NCBI GenBank assembly: GCA_036346225.1
Contig: JARFIW010000453.1
Coordinates: 6,324,001 to 6,388,000, forward strand
Direction: 5' to 3'
Source of the DNA: Platerodrilus igneus
Taxonomy: Eukaryota > Arthropoda > Insecta > Coleoptera > Lycidae
DNA length: 64,000 nucleotides
Below, in pieces: positions 12,092 through 24,052 of the stretch. Numbering within the stretch: position 1 is the first letter of the stretch; each line of letters begins with the position of its first letter. The notes beneath the pieces are model-generated. The model saw only the letters and a list, made by a program, of their open reading frames with translations. It had not been told where the DNA came from and searched no databases. The position numbers and the translations under genes are program-made.

Positions 12092-13310
12092 TAAACCTTA
12101 ATATCCCACACTCCTACACCTTCGCTTACGCTGATGACGCAGCTGTCCTTATCCACGGCAACGCCCGTCCTTTATAGAATCCACCGCTGCAATACTAATT
12201 AATTCAATTGAATCCTGGTCTTCTTTAAACAAACAACCACTCTCCCCATCTAAAACAAAAATGCTCCTGCTCAAAGGTCACCTTAATCCAAACCGAAATC
12301 CTAAGATTGACAACCTTAACACACCAATTCCCCTCTCAACAACAGCTCCCTACGTTGGACTCCAAATTGGCACTCCCTACAAATAAACTCCCATCTCTCC
12401 AAACTTCGAACTAAAACTCAAATCATACTTCATAACCTACATCACGCTCTCCCAAAGTCAGTCCACCTCACCGATCCAACACGAAGACTAACGATTAATC
12501 ACATCATAATTCCGATCATCAGATACGCAGTAGATTCTTGGCTCCCACTTACACCTCCATCCTCCAGACGTACGCTCAACACCATCATAAGACCTTTCCT
12601 ACTCTACACCTCAAGAGCGTACAGAACCATCTGCACAGCGTCATTGTATACCTTGCTTCAAATCCCTCCGATCGAAATCTAACTAAACTCCTCACTGCAA
12701 ATCCAAAACCTCAAACATAACCTACCAATCATCCTACACGACAGAACACTTCACTATGACAAATACCGTACTCCCTAAAACTGACACAAAATCCCGAATA
12801 CATAACTCCCTACTCCATTCCTTGCAAGATCTTTGGTCCCACTTCACCACCGGCAGATATATATTTGATATCTTCCCTGATATCACAAACATTTCTCCAC
12901 ATATTCTTTTCTCTAATTCTCCTACAATGCAATTTCTGCCCGGCCATGGCAACTTCCGTAATAAACTTCATGAATTCCATTTAACTACTTCCCGTCACGG
13001 CCCTTGCAACAATCTAACTCTAGAAACCCCGCAACACCTGATATACTCAAGTCCCCTAACCTCTCTACTACAAATCAATACCAAACAATCTACAAACTTT
13101 GACCCGTTCTCCCCACTTCCTATCATATACTTCTTAGTCACTAACTACCCTCAAGAATTCAACCATTTCCTAAATGAAATCTTCTTAACCAAACCTACCA
13201 CCCATAACCAGCGGCACTATCACACTTAATATACACTTTTGCAATTCACTACCACATCACACCTATACTCGCACTATACACACAATCAGCACCACTCCAC
13301 GTGCATAGTC
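12092..13310 (+). pseudogene. 5'-truncated R1/I-like non-LTR retrotransposon, ORF2 3' half
   Basis: In intact elements ORF2 is the endonuclease and reverse transcriptase that copies element RNA at the target. The retained part starts just before the catalytic block FAYADDAAVL (12121-12150). It goes on through the thumb-like motif with SWSSLNKQPLSPSKTKMLLL (about 12210-12270) and the YVGLQIG motif (about 12354). The C-terminal part (12756-13229) has TTGRYIFDIFPDI, then FLPGHGNFRNKLHEF, a degraded CCHC-like segment and ETPQHLIYSSPL, in the order seen in R1/I-group LINEs. Several frameshifts and stops break the frame. The polymerase domain before YADD is absent, which is typical of 5' truncation. 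The plus strand is strikingly poor in G. Confidence 0.85.
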
Positions 13311-14750
13311 GACGACTAAAATAGAGGCACAAATCTCCCTCATCAAAACTTCAAAAACCACAATTGTCTTTGAAATTCTTCAAATATGTAAATAATTATA
13401 ATGCACGACTAATGTACGACTAGTATGGGCTCTGGCCTAAGTATAGACCACAACAATAAATTAATTTATCCATCTATCTATCTATTTATTGAAAAGGTTA
13501 CTGCTACGTCAAAATTTACTCAGGTTAGGTCAAAGTGCTGTTGCGTCCTAATGTATGTTAATTACCAAGTGGGCGGTATCCTGCCAAAATCTATGAATAT
13601 TTCCAGGTTATGGTGCGGATTCTGCATTCATGTGGTTTACTATCAATTTGGCGGCGTTTGTGTGTCAAAGCTTCTAATAATTTTTAGTGTTATACTTTTG
13701 GGCGCATTAGTTGAATCCTTCCTTCTACGAGAGGTTCTGCTTGGTTAAAATATATTACACCCTCCATTACCCCGCTAACTTTTTGTTTTGTATAGGTGCC
13801 TATGTTTTTTGAGTAAACGAAAAGGGGTAACAACAGTCAAAAAATGGTGTGAAAACTGTTGGTGTACGAAACTCAAGATTGGCAAACCTTTGACATTTAT
13901 AAGCCAAAAATTTGCGCCTCCTTGAATAATACCTGCCATTTGAATATGATTCCTAATCTGCACTATTATGACACATCAAATTCAACTTTTAGTTATTTTA
14001 AGAGAATTCATAATTCATACTTATAGCCTGTTCAATCATACTGGATAATATTTTCCCTAGTTAAGTGGAACGCCAGATGCTAGACAAATTTATGATCAAA
14101 CATATTTTCCACGAAAGGATTTGGCTCTTGAGTGAAATGATGGAGCAAAAACAATTGCCAGTAATCACTTTCTAATTTCAGCTGCGATTCAAGTTTCCTG
14201 AAAGCTGACACATTTCATACTATATAAATTAGTTGTCTAGTACGCTAATACGTAATGCTGCCGAACCACCTGCGGCATTAATATTTTAATAAGAATAAGA
14301 TTTGAAATTTTCCTGGTAAAAGCGTATCTCACTAACGTTTTCATAATTGCAGTAATAAATCCATTTTCAATGCTTTTATCTGCTGAACATAAACGAAACT
14401 CGCAATCCACCTAGACATAGCGTTTTCTTTGCATTTCTGTTGATATAACTTTAACTTTTGGGATCGCCTAGGTGCATTTTATACTACGCTTAATTTAGTT
14501 TTGTGCATATAACACTACCCTTATGAATGAATAAGCGTGCAATTGGCCTGAATAAAAACAATACTGGCTGAAACGTTTCAGCAACGGCAGTTCTTACGAC
14601 GATTTTTCTAATATTGGGTTTTGAATACCGCACTTTAAAGAACTAATGGATATCCACAGAAACGCGGGTCACGAGGTGCTTTAATTATATAGTATGTACG
14701 TTTAGAACGGAAACCCTAAAAACATATGCTCTGTATGTGATAAAGGTAAA
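13311..14750. other. Intergenic stretch, nothing firm
   Basis: It includes the probable LINE tail (TAA/TTA-rich near 13450-13490) and a 107-residue frame at 13425-13748 that I do not recognise. No domain or RNA is visible. Confidence 0.5.
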
Positions 14751-14754
14751 ATCA

Positions 14755-15070
14755 GCAGTACGTTATAAATTTAGATCTGCCCCGAAAGGACGAGAATCCC
14801 GTAACAATTCTCTATTGGTGCGGGAGTGGATTTCTATGAACAAAATATTTAAAATAAATAAATATTCATTTGAATTGGCTGAAATGCAAAAACTACGGTG
14901 CAATAACTACTTTCTTTGAAAAACTTTTTCTATAGCCATAATTAATGAGTACTAAAGCGTCTTGCCTCAGCAGTCCCTTTTGATATTTTCTCTACAAAAA
15001 AGACGGTTATTCCGCAAAGGTCTTCTTTGTTTTTCGTTTTCTAACCGTGTCACCTTATACTTTTCCTTTT
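14755..15070 (+). repeat. Dispersed repeat, copy A
   Basis: It aligns in the same orientation with 26545-26885 over about 300 bp. Shared blocks in order are TACGTTA, GGGA(A/T)CCCGT(A/G)ACAATT, GGGAGTG, TCTATG, CATAATTAA, GTCTTGCCTCAGCA versus GTCTGTCTTAGCA, and AAGACG(A/G)TTA. The copies are well diverged. No terminal repeats or coding region were identified, so the class is unknown. Confidence 0.6.
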
Positions 15071-16299
15071 TCTGTCAAAGAAATTTCTAAAATAAAAGAC
15101 TTTTCCTCAAATCCGACTTCTTCACTAGGGTGACTGATATATCCTTTCACAAATAATCCCCTTATACTTGATTCATAAACAAGTGGAAATTCAGTTTAAC
15201 CTTCACTTAACCTCGATTAACATTAAATAAATATAAACATGAAAGTATTTTCAAAACAAAAACCTACTTTCCTAATATCAAACTGACCAGGTAATACTAG
15301 AAAAAAAATCTTAAAGAAAAATTAATATTACTATTATGAAACACATTTTTCTAAGTATTTAGAATATTGGTAGTTACATTTTGAATTCGATTTCTGGAAA
15401 CGTTATCTTAATAATAAACAAAAACGCCTGTCTATACAGCTTCTCATGTCTGCATTCTAGCTCCTTAAAATTACTAACTCGTTATTCAATTCTCAACTGG
15501 CACTGCACTACATATTAAACCTACCTTAAAAATTGCCATGCTCTTAATTAAAGTAATGTACTGAAAATTCATCAAGCTCTAGCTCTAGGCACTTCAGTCC
15601 TTTACCATTGAAATAGTCGAAGAATACAATTGTATTAAATTTATGCTAACTTACTATGAATGAACGGACACCATTATATAACTCGCATCTCTATTTGACA
15701 CTTACTTACTTTACATCATTTAAAAAGATTCATTTACTTGAAGTTTATTTTACAGCCCTCGAAAATACGTCCAGGACACCAATGGCTTGCATTCCTAGAA
15801 GGTCACCATTGACAAATTTTTCTGTCTGGACGAGTCAAAGCTTCAACTTTTATACTTATTCACAAGCACGTTATAGATTTTTATGCCACCGTCGAGACAG
15901 TAAAATCCAAGAACACCTGAAAGTGAATTATTGTCTCACTGTAAATCAAAACACATCATGGCCGCGCACGTTGCATTTTCAACCTCGCGTGACCCTACTA
16001 CCCCACATGCTGTCCTCGTCAAATTTCGACTTCTTTCGAACTTAACTTATTAAACTTGTCAAGTTTATTTGTTACATACCATTTTTCTTTCTCACAATTT
16101 GGTTTTCACAATGTAACATATTTTATCTAAGCTTAAATAAAGGCTACTAACACCTCAACTACGTAAAAGTCACGTACTTTGTGTGGCTGTAATGACCTTG
16201 AAAGTCTAGCCATGTCTTAGATATGGTTTTGGATTTTGGCAATTTCTGCGTTTCCCAAACATTAATTTATTTCCTCAATATAGTTTTATTGATTGTTGT
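15071..16299. other. AT-rich intergenic stretch, nothing recognised
   Basis: A 129-residue open frame at 15656-16045 has no recognisable domain and sits in low-complexity, AT-rich DNA. Confidence 0.5.
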
Positions 16300-16572
16300 G
16301 TCGGATCCGTGGCTTAGTTGGTTCACGTGTGACTTTTAAGCCTAACGTACCTATTTCGAATCCCGATACGGATACGAGAATTTTTCACAAAAACACGCCC
16401 TCGTTCCGATGAGAGGTAAAATGTAGGGCCCGTCTGTGTATTCCAGGCACCTTAAAGGTCCGTACCTTGCTTGGAACAACAAGGGTTTGACAACATTCAA
16501 TGTTGCCGAATAAAAACTCGCTTCCCGGCCAATGTTATTCCTTTAAGGTGGAGTATTGGAAAATTAAGCGTA
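16300..16572 (+). mobile_element. SINE copy with a different, more canonical tRNA head
   Basis: The body matches the SINE at 816-1116 (GCCCTCGTTCCGATGAGAGG, then the CACCTTAAAGGTCC and GGCCAATGTTATTCC blocks). The head (16305-16378) differs. It has a good A box, TGGCTTAGTTGG, and a good B box, TTCGAATCC, the two parts of an internal RNA polymerase III promoter. The copy is more diverged than those at 816 and 59179, and only a weak TTTATTG repeat flanks it. It therefore marks an older or separate subfamily that shares its body with another head. Confidence 0.85.
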
Positions 16573-17993
16573 AGGTTTCATTTATTGCACGATGTTCCGT
16601 GTTTTACTTTCATCAAAATTTTTAGTCTCATGTATTTTGCCTGTTTTACGTATTTATTAACGTTACAAGTAGACGCGCGACAGTTTAAAAGTTAAAGAGG
16701 GCACATATCCCAGTGAGATTCGTAACAACGCATGAGAAAGAAAATCGCTGTAGATGAGAGCAAGTGAGAAAGGACTAGGTTCATTTCAATTGTGAGACGT
16801 GTATCTAGCAGGAATCGATTTCCGTTGAGGCTGGTTTTTCGGCGAAGACACCGACCGTTGGAAGGGTAGGAACGATTTTCTAGGTATTTCTCTGTGTTCG
16901 TTCGTTAAAATTCATGGAAAGTGAAAAACCGTTGGTGTTTGTTGACAAAATTAAGTAGAATTTTGTGGCAGTTGTGATTGGAATTTCAAGAAGCGAGCCG
17001 AAGGTTGGCAGAATACCGAAAATGTTTGTTTATCCGTACTGGAATTGTGCGAAACTTAAAAAAGGGGTGGTACTTTTGGCTCTATATAAACAACTTAAAG
17101 TTAGTGTGAGGCTCTCTTACTTTCTTCGCTTGCCATCGTGGTTAACTCAAGTAGTAGTGAATAGTATTAAGTCATTTTATAACAAATATTGTTAGTTGTA
17201 ATTACACACAAGTTGGTGTGTCGTGGTAATTAATTTGCGTTTTCGAAAATCTTAAAGTAAATACTGAATTAAAAGCGAAGCTTTTATAAAATATGTAAGT
17301 ATAAACTAATACTATTAGGTGGTTGGAACGCATAAGGCGTCCTAAGATGGAATGGTAATGGTGAATGCATCGAATACTGATTGATTGATTGTAAATGGAA
17401 TTGTAATAGGAAATTTCGAAGGTTTAGAAGCACTTTCAATAGCAAATTAGGAAAGATTTTGATAGCAGCGTACCGAGGGGAATTGTGTGACTCAACTTTG
17501 TACAAAGTAAAGGGGACATTTGTTATTGCAGTGCTATAATTTTGCACTCAGATTTAAAGAGCTTTACTGTGAGCTCATATTAAGAGAAGGGTTAAAGTCA
17601 GGTATAAGGTTAGTTCACTTACTTTAATAGGGTATGTGTATGATGACAATATTTAATCCAAACACATTATTGGAAATGAATTGTGTCTAATCAAAGATAT
17701 ATTATTGTATGTAAATGAACAATTGCAATGAAAACTGTTTTGGAAGATGTAAATTTTCTTTCGTGTCAATAGAGTGTGATGTATTTTGGTAGTTGTGTTA
17801 TTTTAGATAAGATTGTAGGGAAGTATTTGTCTTTCAGATTACAGCATAATGGTAGTTAGGAGGAGTTTGAGATTCAGAAGGCCATGTAAGCTTCTTTGTT
17901 AGTTTCATAAGCATTGTGGGAACGAAGCGGAGCAGCCGAAATAAACTTCACCATAACAATGGCTTTCGAATGAAAGGGGTTCGAATGAATGGA
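16573..17993. other. Intergenic stretch, nothing recognised
   Basis: Slightly richer in G on the plus strand than its surroundings (16680-17000). No domain, RNA or repeat could be identified. Confidence 0.5.
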
Positions 17994-18245
17994 GACCTTT
18001 TTGGATTTTAAGCCCCAACAATGGGTGTCATTTTGATTGCTGTGATATCCCTTTTACAAGCCCCACAATTGGTCGTATTTAATATTTTTGCTGTGATATC
18101 GCCCTTACGTTGGATGTCATTATTATTGCTGTGAAATCCCTTTAAATTTTCTATAATTTGTTCTGCCTTGGCTAGCTCAAAAACACAACATTTCCCTACT
18201 TCACGATTGGTGCTCAATTAATATTGCTATGAAATTCCCCTTTCT
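17994..18245. repeat. Degenerate short tandem repeat, period about 50 bp
   Basis: The motif TTGCTGTGATATCCC recurs at 18037, 18088, 18126 (GTGAAATCCC) and 18224 (CTATGAAATTCCC). Each is preceded by a CCCCAACAATGG or CCCCACAATTGG type block. A related stretch, GCCCCAACGTTGTGCC followed by TTGCTGTGTTAC, stands alone at about 21996-22036. Confidence 0.6.
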
Positions 18246-18764
18246 ATCTGTTGAAATAATTTAAATGAATTTAAATAAAGCAATCCAAAGATTACACAAT
18301 ATAATGATTGATAATAATATGTACAATTTTATATAAATTCAAAATTTAGTCCCTGAATAGAACATTAACATTTACCAAATTTATGATTTCCTGAAAGCCA
18401 GCAAAATTATTTTTTTAATTACTTTTAAGTACCTTCGAATGTTCTAAGATGCTTTCCCTGTTTTCAAATTCCCAAATGACCTTTTTGTTGACTCTTACAG
18501 ACATACAATATATAGCAAATATTAAAATTGAAACAGTCTTTAACTAATAAAATATTTAAAATCGCTAACCTGCATTTTCTTTCCTTGTCGCTGGAATTGC
18601 TTCAGAGTATCTGTGTTCAGTATCCCTTGCTACACTCGTTCTACTTATTGCTTGTAGTTTCCTTTGGTTTCCTCACTTTTGTTAAATTTGTTGTATTTTC
18701 AGACGTATTTTTATATTTTCCTTTTAAAGGTAATTTTAGAAATATATTTAGATATTTAATTTAG
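18246..18764. other. AT-rich stretch, nothing recognised
   Basis: It holds only a hydrophobic 78-residue frame (18528-18764) typical of T-rich DNA. Confidence 0.5.
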
Positions 18765-18890
18765 ATGTGGGACGATATTGACTTAGCTCAGTATCAAGAT
18801 ATTAACTTAGATCTGTATCAGGATATTGATTTAGATCTGTATCAGTATATTGATTTAGATCAGTACCAGGATATTGATTTAGAGCCCTGA
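18765..18890 (+). repeat. 24-bp minisatellite that is open as an acidic octapeptide repeat
   Basis: About 4.7 copies of a 24-bp unit. From an ATG at 18765 to a TGA at 18888-18890 it reads as 41 residues built of the octad D-I-D-L-D-L-Y-Q with small changes (DIDLAQYQ, DINLDLYQ, DIDLDLYQ, YIDLDQYQ). Because the unit is a multiple of three, an open frame is expected by chance. I see no other evidence of a gene. Confidence 0.7.
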
Positions 18891-19837
18891 ATTGTAAAAT
18901 ATTAGAATAAATTTTATTTAATAGTTTAACTTACGTCTATGTGTAGATCGGCTATTATTGGTTGCACAAATTTGGCACTTTCAAATTTTTACTTATACTA
19001 AATTATAAATTTTTCACTAATTAATACTGTCACGTAAATTTCTACTGTATACTGATGTGATTCGTGCCTTGCTATAGATGAACTAAATGTTTATTTATTC
19101 CCCAGTGTATTTATAAGCCCTCCTATCAATGCGATAATTGGTGCGCGTCGCGTGTATATTGATAATCTCCGCCTATCTGTGTAGTACCTTGGTAATTCTC
19201 AAATTCCCTGGCTTTAATTGCTGTTCCTACCATCCATCCCACACGTTCAATTCAATATATTCAATATATTATAGCATCTTTTTAGAATTTCCAAATATTG
19301 CTTTCATTCTGTCACGTATTTTATATTGGTCGTTTAAAAGACAAAACTTTTCGTACAATTAACCGTCTGGTGTTTATTTGTTATTAAAAATGTTGGTTTT
19401 CTAAACAGATGTACTATTTCTAGTCACGTATTTAATGACGTATTAGAATGCATTTTCTTACACATGCGTTGCTTTTTTCGACGAAATTATTAAATATCCA
19501 GAATGCCAGTTTATCTATTTTTACCAATAATGTATTTATATTGATGCAATTATTGCGTTTAAAACCTTATCTACACTCGTAAATTATACTTAAAACATTA
19601 CACGACGTTTATCGTTTTAGCTAAATGGTATCGGATTATTTCAAATGAGCTTCTTTCTTATGCATTAAATCAAATATACTATATATACAGTGTGCTCGCA
19701 ATTGACTCTTTCTAAAATAGTCGATTTACTCCTATAATAGATGGAATTATTTGGTTTTCTTAAAGTTAAAATTATTTATATCTATCCTACGACCCCTTTG
19801 ACTTAATCTACCCTTAAACTACCCTCTTATCATAGCA
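18891..19837. other. AT-rich intergenic stretch, nothing recognised
   Basis: No domain, RNA or repeat is apparent before the AT microsatellite. Confidence 0.5.
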
Positions 19838-19862
19838 ATATATATATATATATATATATATA
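19838..19862. repeat. (AT)n microsatellite
   Basis: Uninterrupted AT dinucleotides abutting the left arm of the foldback structure. Confidence 0.95.
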
Positions 19863-20120
19863 AGAAATTAAATATTTTCTTGGGTATTAAGGTCTAATTA
19901 ACTACGTAAATATTCAGTAGGATGATTTATTTTTTATTACATTCTAAACGTGCTGAACTTATTTATTGGTAATCTTATATTTGAGACATGAATATCCATT
20001 GAAAAAGGCTAATATGTTCAGCCGAAACGTTTGGAATGTAATAAAAAATAAATCATCCTATTGAATATTTACGTAGTTAATTAGACCTTGATAACCAAGA
20101 AAAAATTTAATTTCTTATAT
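19857..20120. repeat. Large imperfect inverted repeat (foldback or MITE-like)
   Basis: The left arm, about 19857-19958 (ATATAAGAAATTAAAT ... CGTGCTGAAC), is complementary to the right arm, about 20016-20120 (GTTCAGCCGAAACG ... ATTTAATTTCTTATAT), over roughly 100 bp with few mismatches. The loop is about 57 bp. AT microsatellites stand on both sides. Transcription would give a long hairpin. No coding region lies inside. It could be a TA-targeting MITE or a simple foldback element. Confidence 0.85.
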
Positions 20121-20139
20121 TATCATAATGAAAGGTCAA

Positions 20140-20141
<2 letters not shown>

Positions 20142-20174
<33 letters not shown>
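20142..20174. repeat. (AT)n microsatellite
   Basis: Uninterrupted AT dinucleotides to the right of the foldback structure. Confidence 0.95.
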
Positions 20175-20177
<3 letters not shown>

Positions 20178-20643
20178 TGCTGGCTACAACTTTACTTTTG
20201 CTCGTTTACTCCACCCCTCCACCCTTTTATTTTTATTTTTATGTAAATATATGTGATTATAAACTTTACTACTTTATTTATTTAAACAAAATTTGCTACA
20301 CGACTTTTGTCGTCGTCCCTATTTTAGTATTCAATAAATGACTGATATTCGAGGTGCTTTAGCAACGTTTGGTTGGTTATCTATTTACTGTTTACTATAT
20401 ATTATGCCTCGACTATATGAAACCTTAATCTCAGGGTGTTCACCTTACTCACCGTGAGTTCAATCGTGAGTAGATGTGCACTACCCAACCAAACTGCACA
20501 CTCGATTGTTTTACCACTTTTTTAATGCACTAATTTACTATATATGCCAAATTTTAACAGATCAAGTTGCTTGGTGCCAAATTAATTTATGTATACTATT
20601 TATGACTTTAATTTTGACGTTTTAAGATATTCACGGTACTTAC

Positions 20644-20785
20644 CTGAATTATACCGCGCTGAAGGCCTTCTTTTACTGCTGGCTCAAGATCGTATTCACC
20701 GTACGCACCTTCACAAGGATTCTCAATCGTAGTTCACTTGCGTGTCGCCTCCAGGTGTTCTTAACCAATTTCGTTGACCCCAAAT
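20644..20785 (-). other. Exon-like segment with strong splice-site matches
   Basis: On the minus strand the acceptor TTATTTCAG ends at 20786. The donor CAG|GTAAGTACC begins at 20643. The 142-bp interval is richer in GC than its flanks. All three frames contain stops, so it would be an untranslated, non-coding or pseudogene exon. The call rests on splice consensus and composition only. Confidence 0.35.
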
Positions 20786-23148
20786 CTGAAATAATTTTAC
20801 CCCAATTTAGAATTTAAAAAAAACCGTTGTATCTACTTCCCCTGCGTTAATTCTTCCTCGTAGTATACTGCTCTCCTGTTTCTCTACTTCGTATTCCAAT
20901 TAATCCTCTCCTTGCTCAATCCAAATCAATCCAGCCGTCCTATTTTAAATCAATCCTTTTCCTGCTATTCCTATAATATCCACACGATGTCCTTACTGCC
21001 GTTAATCTGCTCAAATCACTCCAAAAATTATCAATATCGTCGTTGCCTTCTATATCCACTCAAATCTCCTACTGCCGTTTAACCAAATCTTCCTAAATCC
21101 AACACCAATCTTTCTCAAACCTAAATAAATCGTCGCTTTTCCCGTCGCACTATTAACCACTCCAAATCTTCTTTAATACTCGTTGCCTTTATACTCTCGA
21201 TGCTTCTTATTACTCTCACTTTACTAAATTAGACTCTTTAATTCACAAAAAACTTTTATTTCAATAAATATTTGTACAACTTTTAACGCAGGTTTTGTAA
21301 AACACGTCTTTATCTGAATATAATCGAAATTAGAATTTTTTTTATTTATTTCGCTTAGCGATAAGATCAACAACCTTAGCTTACTTGAATTACAATTCTA
21401 AAACATACAATATCGAATAACAATTCGTCTTTCCTTTCGTGTCCAAAATACCTTCACTACAGTCTTTATAATATCCTTAATTTCTACTATTGGTCCAAAA
21501 CACTTCACAATTCTCCAATAACCTTTTATATTTCTATTCACTTTTAATTTTGATTTTACAATTCGTCCAAAAGTTGATTCTATTAAAAGAAAAGCCAAAA
21601 TAATTTACACACGACCTGGACGCTTTGTTGGTTGCAGATATCCATAAATGCGTTCGGCTTTCCGACGGCAAATGTACTTTCACTGGCTCATAAATTATCA
21701 ACTCAGTATAAAACCTTAAGTACCGTGCATTGTATCAACGTCATAAAGTCATGTTGTCTACCTTTTGGCACATATGTTTCAAACTAAAATGGTACATACT
21801 TTAGCATATGTAAAGTACAGCAAAATATAGTTTTTTTAAATTATTAGATCTGATATATTAATCTTGTTGTTTGGCATACACCCCTATTAACACAAATCTA
21901 CTCTTAGAAGCCTTGTACCCCCCCCCCTTACATAATAATATATTACCTTGTTATCTCCTCTAAAAGCCTTGCCAGTGTAAAAAAAAATATTCGAGCCCCA
22001 ACGTTGTGCCGTCATAAATTGCTGTGTTACTTCCAAAACTCAAAAATTGCACACAATAGAAAAATTTAATAAAAAATTAATCTCTTACCAACATTCCTCT
22101 TTCATCACCTTAATTCTTCTTCAGTTCCCAGGCTAGCTTAGTTGGGCCTTCTCTTTGATACCTAGATTCACTATTATACTCTGTATCGTTCACGCACACT
22201 CTCAATAAAACCACAAAATAATACAACCATCATACAATATTTATTTTGTCACTATTTACAAATAAAATTCAAGATTTTCCACTTTTCAGAGATCAAGTTA
22301 CACCTCAATAAATCCTATTTTTGTACTGTCTTGGATTTTAATTTAAAATATCAAACACATTGAATATACCCGGAGTAAATGGGCCCTGAATAATACCTTA
22401 TTTTCTTTCTTTATTTATAATTTATTTTAAATTAGTATACTCTGGAGTATGGTGAGCTCATGATAACCCAGTTAATTATGAATAATGTATGCTTTTGTAC
22501 TTCGCATACTCTTACAACAAACAAAAAGAGCCCATGTACTCGTAACAATAAAAATTCTAAATTCCTGATGGAACGTTAATAAGCTTTATACACACTTTTA
22601 GAGTTCTATTTAAATACCATAATAAAGTTAGTTATACGTATTATTTTCAATACACAAAATAATGCACAATACCTTCAAATTTACTCTCACACGTCACACA
22701 ATTTTCATAGTTTCATAGTTTATAACAACAACAATTTTAAAGTGTTACCTGGAATTTCTTGAAGATCTCTACTCCGTTGACGATGCCGTTCAGTTGTTTC
22801 GCTCTGCTCTGCTGGCGGCTTCTAGCTATTTGTAGATGAACCCCATTTAGGTTGTGCTGTTTGCTCTGCCTTCACGGTTTATCCAAATTAATTACACTTC
22901 TTTTATAATTGCGTACTTTAGTTTAATTTAATTTAAATTTACGTTACTTCACGTCACTTCACGAGCTTGTTTAAGATAAATGTTGCACCTCAAATTAAAA
23001 TTTAGACTCGACACTATTCACGTATCAAATTATGAGGCCAACACTGTACTATTTAATTTAAAAATATGTATACTTACAAACTCGTATTTTAAAGCGGTGA
23101 AAATACTAAGAGATCGAAGTTAAGAGAGAGATGCTACTTCTCTTCGAG
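20786..23148. other. Pyrimidine-rich and AT-rich intergenic region
   Basis: 20820-21240 is strongly G-poor on the plus strand, with loose internal repetition around CTGCCG and CGTTGCC blocks. 22740-22860 is a GC-richer patch ending in a minus-strand donor-like CCAG|GTAACA. At 21996-22036 there is an isolated GCCCCAACGTTG motif that recalls the tRNA-Lys primer-binding sites of retroelements. No LTR pair was found. Confidence 0.4.
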
Positions 23149-23156
23149 TATTTATA
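23149..23156 (-). promoter_or_regulatory. Possible TATA box
   Basis: TATAAATA on the minus strand lies in a locally GC-richer region. About 70 bases downstream a donor-like GTAAGTAT occurs at 23077-23070. Together with the exon-like block at 20644 this suggests a minus-strand transcription unit, but it is weak evidence in AT-rich DNA. Confidence 0.25.
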
Positions 23157-23973
23157 TGATTCCGAATGCCACCTCTAGGCCGCCCTTCCCGTGAAAAAGC
23201 TAATTTAAAATAACACTTCCTCAAATTTTGTTTCAACCGTTTTCGAAATCTCCGAAATTTAGGGCGTCGTTACGATATTTTCCAAAAAATTAACATTCAA
23301 TATTCCCGTGTTTGTCTGATGTACAACTAACAATATCGACCAATAGTATGTCCATTGACGTCTTAACAACCCCGCCTATATTAACGCTGTCTCTTTCTTA
23401 TGCATATTATATGTTTCCTTCTAACCTTGTTTGAGTGGTAGAAATCGATATTACTGTCCGTGTTTCAAATTTACTCCATGTGGACTTGTATACGTGCTTT
23501 TGCGACTGTCGTTTAACCAATATTCTTTGAAACTTGCTTGTTATCTATACAAATTAGGGGAACCTAACATTTCGAAAACATGCAGGTGTTCAATTTAACC
23601 AATGTTTTAACACAACATTTCTAAGAGTTGGCTTTTCAGAGTATTTATATTCAACGGCTGTTTATGTGTTAGCAGAGCGTTTCACCTTGGTATTATCGGT
23701 TTTTCATGCTTTTATGCGTATTATACGTAATTACTAGTTCAATTAAACTCCATTAAATTAATAAATAAATTGCATTGGCTTCTAAAATTTATTTTCTTTA
23801 CGAACGAACCTAACTAAATTTTATTTATTAATTGTAAATTATGGTAATACTTGTTGCTTTAAAATGAACTAAATGAAATAAATTTCGCACGTAAATTCTG
23901 GTTGTTTTCTCTATACAGGGTGTTTCAAATTGTTTTGTTTATAGTTAAATTTAACCTTTTAAAACCACTACTA

Positions 23974-24052
<79 letters not shown>
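23974..24052. repeat. (AT)n microsatellite, about 80 bp
   Basis: AT dinucleotides with one G interruption near the right end. They produce a spurious tyrosine/isoleucine frame. Confidence 0.97.

Noticed and set aside
23916..23932. TACAGGGTGTTTCAAA as a Tc1/mariner-like inverted terminus
   Set aside because: Only one end is visible, with no partner or transposase nearby.
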